57,731 nucleotides of DNA from JBPCOI01 sp051000395 (GTDB lineage Bacteria; Actinomycetota; Actinomycetes; Mycobacteriales; Jatrophihabitantaceae): assembly GCA_051000395.1 (NCBI GenBank), contig JBPCOI010000043.1:1-57731 (forward strand), written 5' to 3'. The position numbers and the translations under genes were made by a program. Of the stretch, positions 55,415-57,731 are shown one piece after another. The notes beneath the pieces are model-generated. The model made no database searches, was not told where the DNA came from, and saw nothing but the letters and a program-made list of their open reading frames with translations. The first letter of the stretch is position 1. Every line of letters begins with the position of its first letter.

Positions 55415-56308
55415 ATGAGCGCAGAGACAGGCACGCGGCTGCGCGTCGGCGTGGTGGGAGCCGGTCGCGTCGGCAGCGTGCTCGGGGCGGCACTGGTACG
55501 GGCCGGTCACACGGTGATCGGGGTCAGCGCCGTCTCGGCGGACTCGCGCAGGCGGGCCGAGCGGCTGCTGCCGGGCGCGCCCGTCCTGCCGGCGGACGAG
55601 GTGGTCGCGAACGCGCAGCTGGTACTTCTCGCGATGCCCGACGACGCGCTGCGCGCCTTCGTCGCGGGCCTCGCCGATGCCGGCGGCTGGTCGAGCGGGC
55701 AACTCGTCGCGCACACGTCGGGGGCGCACGGCTTCGGGGTACTCGACCCCGCTGCCGCGCGGGGGGTGTTGCCGCTGGCACTGCATCCGGCGATGACGTT
55801 CGCGGGACGGCCGGAGGACCTGCACCGGCTCGCGGGGGCGTCGTTCGGGGTGACGTCTCCGGAGCAGTTGCGAGCGGTCGCGGAGACGCTCGTCGTCGAG
55901 ATGGGCGGCGAACCGGTGTGGGTGCCGGAGTCGGCCCGCCCGCTCTACCACGCCGCGCTCACCGTCGGCTCGAACCACCTCGTCACCCTTGTCAACGACG
56001 CGGTTTCCTTGCTCGGGCGCGCGGGCGTCGACGAGCCTGCCCGCCTGCTCGCGCCGCTGCTCAGCGCGTCCCTCGACAACGCGCTGCGCCTTCACGACGC
56101 GGCGCTGACCGGCCCCGTCTCGCGGGCGGACGTCGCGACCGTCGCCGCGCACCTGCGCACGCTGGACGTCGAGGCGCCCGACGCGAGCGCGTCCTACATC
56201 GCGATGGCGCGGCGGAGCGCCGAGCGGGCGCACGGATCCGGGCGCCTGGACGCGACGCAGCTGGCGGCTGTGCTGGGCACCCTGGACCGCGCGCACGGTT
56301 CGCGGTGA
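55415..56308 (+). CDS. Rossmann-fold and DUF2520 domain protein
   Basis: 297 aa. N-terminal Rossmann domain (VGVVGAGRVGSVLGAALVRAGH, residues 10-31) and a C-terminal 6-phosphogluconate dehydrogenase-like helical domain (GSNHLVTLVNDAVSLL). It belongs with the gene upstream of panC in many actinobacteria (Rv3603c position); a ketopantoate reductase-like redox role fits but is unproven. Its stop overlaps panC (GTGA). Confidence 0.85.
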   Translation: MSAETGTRLRVGVVGAGRVGSVLGAALVRAGHTVIGVSAVSADSRRRAERLLPGAPVLPADEVVANAQLVLLAMPDDALRAFVAGLADAGGWSSGQLVAHTSGAHGFGVLDPAAARGVLPLALHPAMTFAGRPEDLHRLAGASFGVTSPEQLRAVAETLVVEMGGEPVWVPESARPLYHAALTVGSNHLVTLVNDAVSLLGRAGVDEPARLLAPLLSASLDNALRLHDAALTGPVSRADVATVAAHLRTLDVEAPDASASYIAMARRSAERAHGSGRLDATQLAAVLGTLDRAHGSR

Positions 56309-57132
56309 GCACGATCGTCCGCAGCCGCGCGGAGTTCTTCCAGGCGCGCGAGCGGTTACCGGGCCCAGTGGGGCTGGTGCCCACGATGGGCGCGCTGCAC
56401 GCCGGGCACGCGTCCTTGCTCGAGCAGGCGAGCCGTGCGTGCGGGTCGGTGATCGTGACGGTGTTCGTGAACCCGATGCAGTTCGGGCCCGGCGAGGACT
56501 TCGAGGTGTACCCGCGCACCCTCGAGCAGGACGTCGCGATGTGCGAGCGGGCCGGCGTCGACGTGATCTGGGCCCCGGCGGTCGGAGACGTCTACCCGGG
56601 CGGCCCGGCGCAGGTGCGCGTCGACCCCGGGCCGCTGGGCGCGCAGCTCGAGGGAGCCGTGCGCCCGACGCACTTCGCGGGCGTGCTGACCGTGGTCGCG
56701 AAGCTGCTCAACCTGGTCCGTCCCGCGTATGCGTTCTTCGGCGAGAAGGACTACCAGCAGCTGATGCTGATCAGCAGGATGGCCGCGGACCTGGAGCTGG
56801 GCGTCGGGATCGCCGGCGTGCCGACGGCGCGCGAGCCGGACGGGCTGGCGCTGTCGAGCCGCAACGCCTTCCTCTCGCAGCAGCACAGGAGCAGCGCGCT
56901 CGCGCTGTCGCGGGCCTTGTTCGCCGGACGAGATGCCGCCGCCGGTGGGGCGCTGGCCGTGATCACTGCGGCGACGGCGGTGCTGGGCGCCGAACCCGGC
57001 ATCGCGGTCGACTACCTCGAACTGCGGGCGGCGGACCTGGGCGAGATCCCCGAACACGGCGCGGCGCGGCTGCTCGTCGCGGCCCGCGTGGGGACGACCC
57101 GCCTCATCGACAATGTCGGGCTGCTGCTGTGA
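56305..57132 (+). CDS. panC: Pantothenate synthetase
   Basis: 275-aa ligase joining pantoate and beta-alanine with ATP. PTMGALHAGHASL (H32-x2-H35), FVNPMQFGPGEDFEVYPRT, FGEKDYQQL and REPDGLALSSRN are complete. GTG 56305 overlaps the previous stop and its own stop overlaps nadB. panD is not adjacent, unlike mycobacteria. Confidence 0.96.
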   Translation: MSTIVRSRAEFFQARERLPGPVGLVPTMGALHAGHASLLEQASRACGSVIVTVFVNPMQFGPGEDFEVYPRTLEQDVAMCERAGVDVIWAPAVGDVYPGGPAQVRVDPGPLGAQLEGAVRPTHFAGVLTVVAKLLNLVRPAYAFFGEKDYQQLMLISRMAADLELGVGIAGVPTAREPDGLALSSRNAFLSQQHRSSALALSRALFAGRDAAAGGALAVITAATAVLGAEPGIAVDYLELRAADLGEIPEHGAARLLVAARVGTTRLIDNVGLLL

Positions 57133-57731
57133 GGGTGCCCCAGCGGCTGGCCGCTCCCGCGCCGGGCTGGGCGCTCGAGACCGACGTCGTGGTCGTCGGG
57201 TCCGGGATCGCCGGGCTGAGCTGCGCGCTGCACCTCGCGAGGCACTCCGCGCTGCGGGTGCTGCTCGTGACGAAGGACGTCCTGGCGGCCGGATCGACGA
57301 GGTGGGCACAGGGCGGCATCGCCGCGGCGCTCGGCGACGGGGACTCGCCGCAGGACCATTTCACCGACACCGTCGTCGCGGGCGCCGGCCTGTGCGACGA
57401 GGCCGCGGTGCGCATGCTGGTACGCGAAGGCCCTGCTGCGGTAAGGGAATTGGCGCAGATCGGTGCGCGCTTCGACCGTAGCCGCGACGGCGCGATGGCG
57501 CTCAGCCGCGAGGGCGGGCATCACCGCGACCGCATCGTCCACGCCGGTGGGGACGCGACCGGCGCCGAGATCGAGCGGGCACTCGTCACCCGCGTGCTCG
57601 ACGCCACCGGGGTGGACGTCGTCGAGCACGCGCTCGTCCTCGACCTGCTGCGCGGCGCCGACGGCGCCGCTGCCGGGCTGACGTTTCATGTGGTGGGGGG
57701 GGGGCCGCGCAGCGGCGTCGGCCAGGTCGGC
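57129..57731 (+). CDS. nadB: L-aspartate oxidase, 3' end beyond the window
   Basis: First step of NAD synthesis, aspartate to iminoaspartate. 201 codons are visible from GTG 57129. FAD-binding VVVVGSGIAGLSCALHL, the STRWAQGGIAAALG signature and HRDRIVHAGGDATGAEI are typical. The frame stays open to the edge and passes through a run of ten G (57695-57704) without losing family similarity (LTFHVVGGGPRSGVG). The panC-nadB order is the Streptomyces-type arrangement, where nadC usually follows. Confidence 0.93.
   Translation, partial: MRVPQRLAAPAPGWALETDVVVVGSGIAGLSCALHLARHSALRVLLVTKDVLAAGSTRWAQGGIAAALGDGDSPQDHFTDTVVAGAGLCDEAAVRMLVREGPAAVRELAQIGARFDRSRDGAMALSREGGHHRDRIVHAGGDATGAEIERALVTRVLDATGVDVVEHALVLDLLRGADGAAAGLTFHVVGGGPRSGVGQVG

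Overview
The window is high-GC DNA from an actinobacterium. Signs are a WhiB-family regulator, coenzyme F420 genes (fgd, fbiC), type VII secretion-like small proteins, many GTG starts and short overlapping gene junctions. Gene order resembles, from memory, three Mycobacterium neighbourhoods joined end to end: groEL1-whiB3-guaB2-guaB3 with guaA; chorismate mutase-uvrD1-sucCD-purN-purH; and ppa-dacB-tilS-hpt-ftsH-folEPBK-panC. Proline-rich DUF5336-like membrane proteins and the panC-nadB order also fit Streptomyces- or Frankia-type lineages. I cannot name the species; a Frankia/Jatrophihabitans/Nakamurella-like organism is only a guess.

Layout. 1-5.3 kb: 3' part of a His-tailed groEL, whiB3/whiD-type gene, DUF5319 gene, guaB, guaB3. 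5.3-9.8 kb: fgd and fbiC, tightly coupled to guaB3, then a convergent corA. 9.9-12 kb: a PH-like membrane protein and a three-gene minus-strand type VII secretion-like operon without machinery. 12.1-16.8 kb: guaA, then a PspC-domain protein divergent from a PspC-histidine kinase/response regulator pair. 16.8-19 kb: chorismate mutase preceded by a candidate aromatic amino acid attenuator, and an amino acid permease. 19.1-30.4 kb: pcrA, a VapBC-type module, a stand-alone B12-binding protein, sucCD, three membrane proteins, purN, purH. 30.5-42.5 kb: a CMD-fold gene, SDR, ppa, dacB, zinc protease, tilS, hpt, ftsH, folE-folP-folB-folK and two membrane proteins. 42.6-52.8 kb: a minus-strand acyl-CoA catabolic operon (TIGR03084, AtuA, two acyl-CoA dehydrogenases, a biotin-dependent carboxylase, an enoyl-CoA hydratase) beside a TetR gene. 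It splits an otherwise conserved fol-pan neighbourhood. 52.9-55.4 kb: a membrane-anchored pair, SDR and small MazG-like gene. 55.4-57.7 kb: DUF2520-type gene, panC and the 5' part of nadB.

The genes join GTP synthesis (guaB, guaA, purN, purH, hpt) to GTP- and chorismate-dependent cofactors (folate, F420), energy metabolism (sucCD, ppa), wall and protein quality control (dacB, ftsH), and a dedicated branched or isoprenoid acyl-CoA breakdown route.

Most unusual signals: (1) an intact attenuator layout before chorismate mutase, made of promoter, 21-codon leader with a Phe/Tyr cluster, competing hairpin and 10-bp GC terminator stem; (2) five long-armed hairpins in gene junctions, falling into two families with similar cores, with arm changes that keep pairing; four lie inside the acyl-CoA operon; (3) a degenerate 14-bp tandem array at the left edge of that inserted operon; (4) a repeated -10-like hexamer 5-8 nt before start codons, suggesting widespread leaderless transcription. 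All are read by eye; no alignment, folding or database search was run. No tRNA, rRNA, CRISPR array, insertion sequence or origin was recognised, and no gap over 300 bases lacks a gene.
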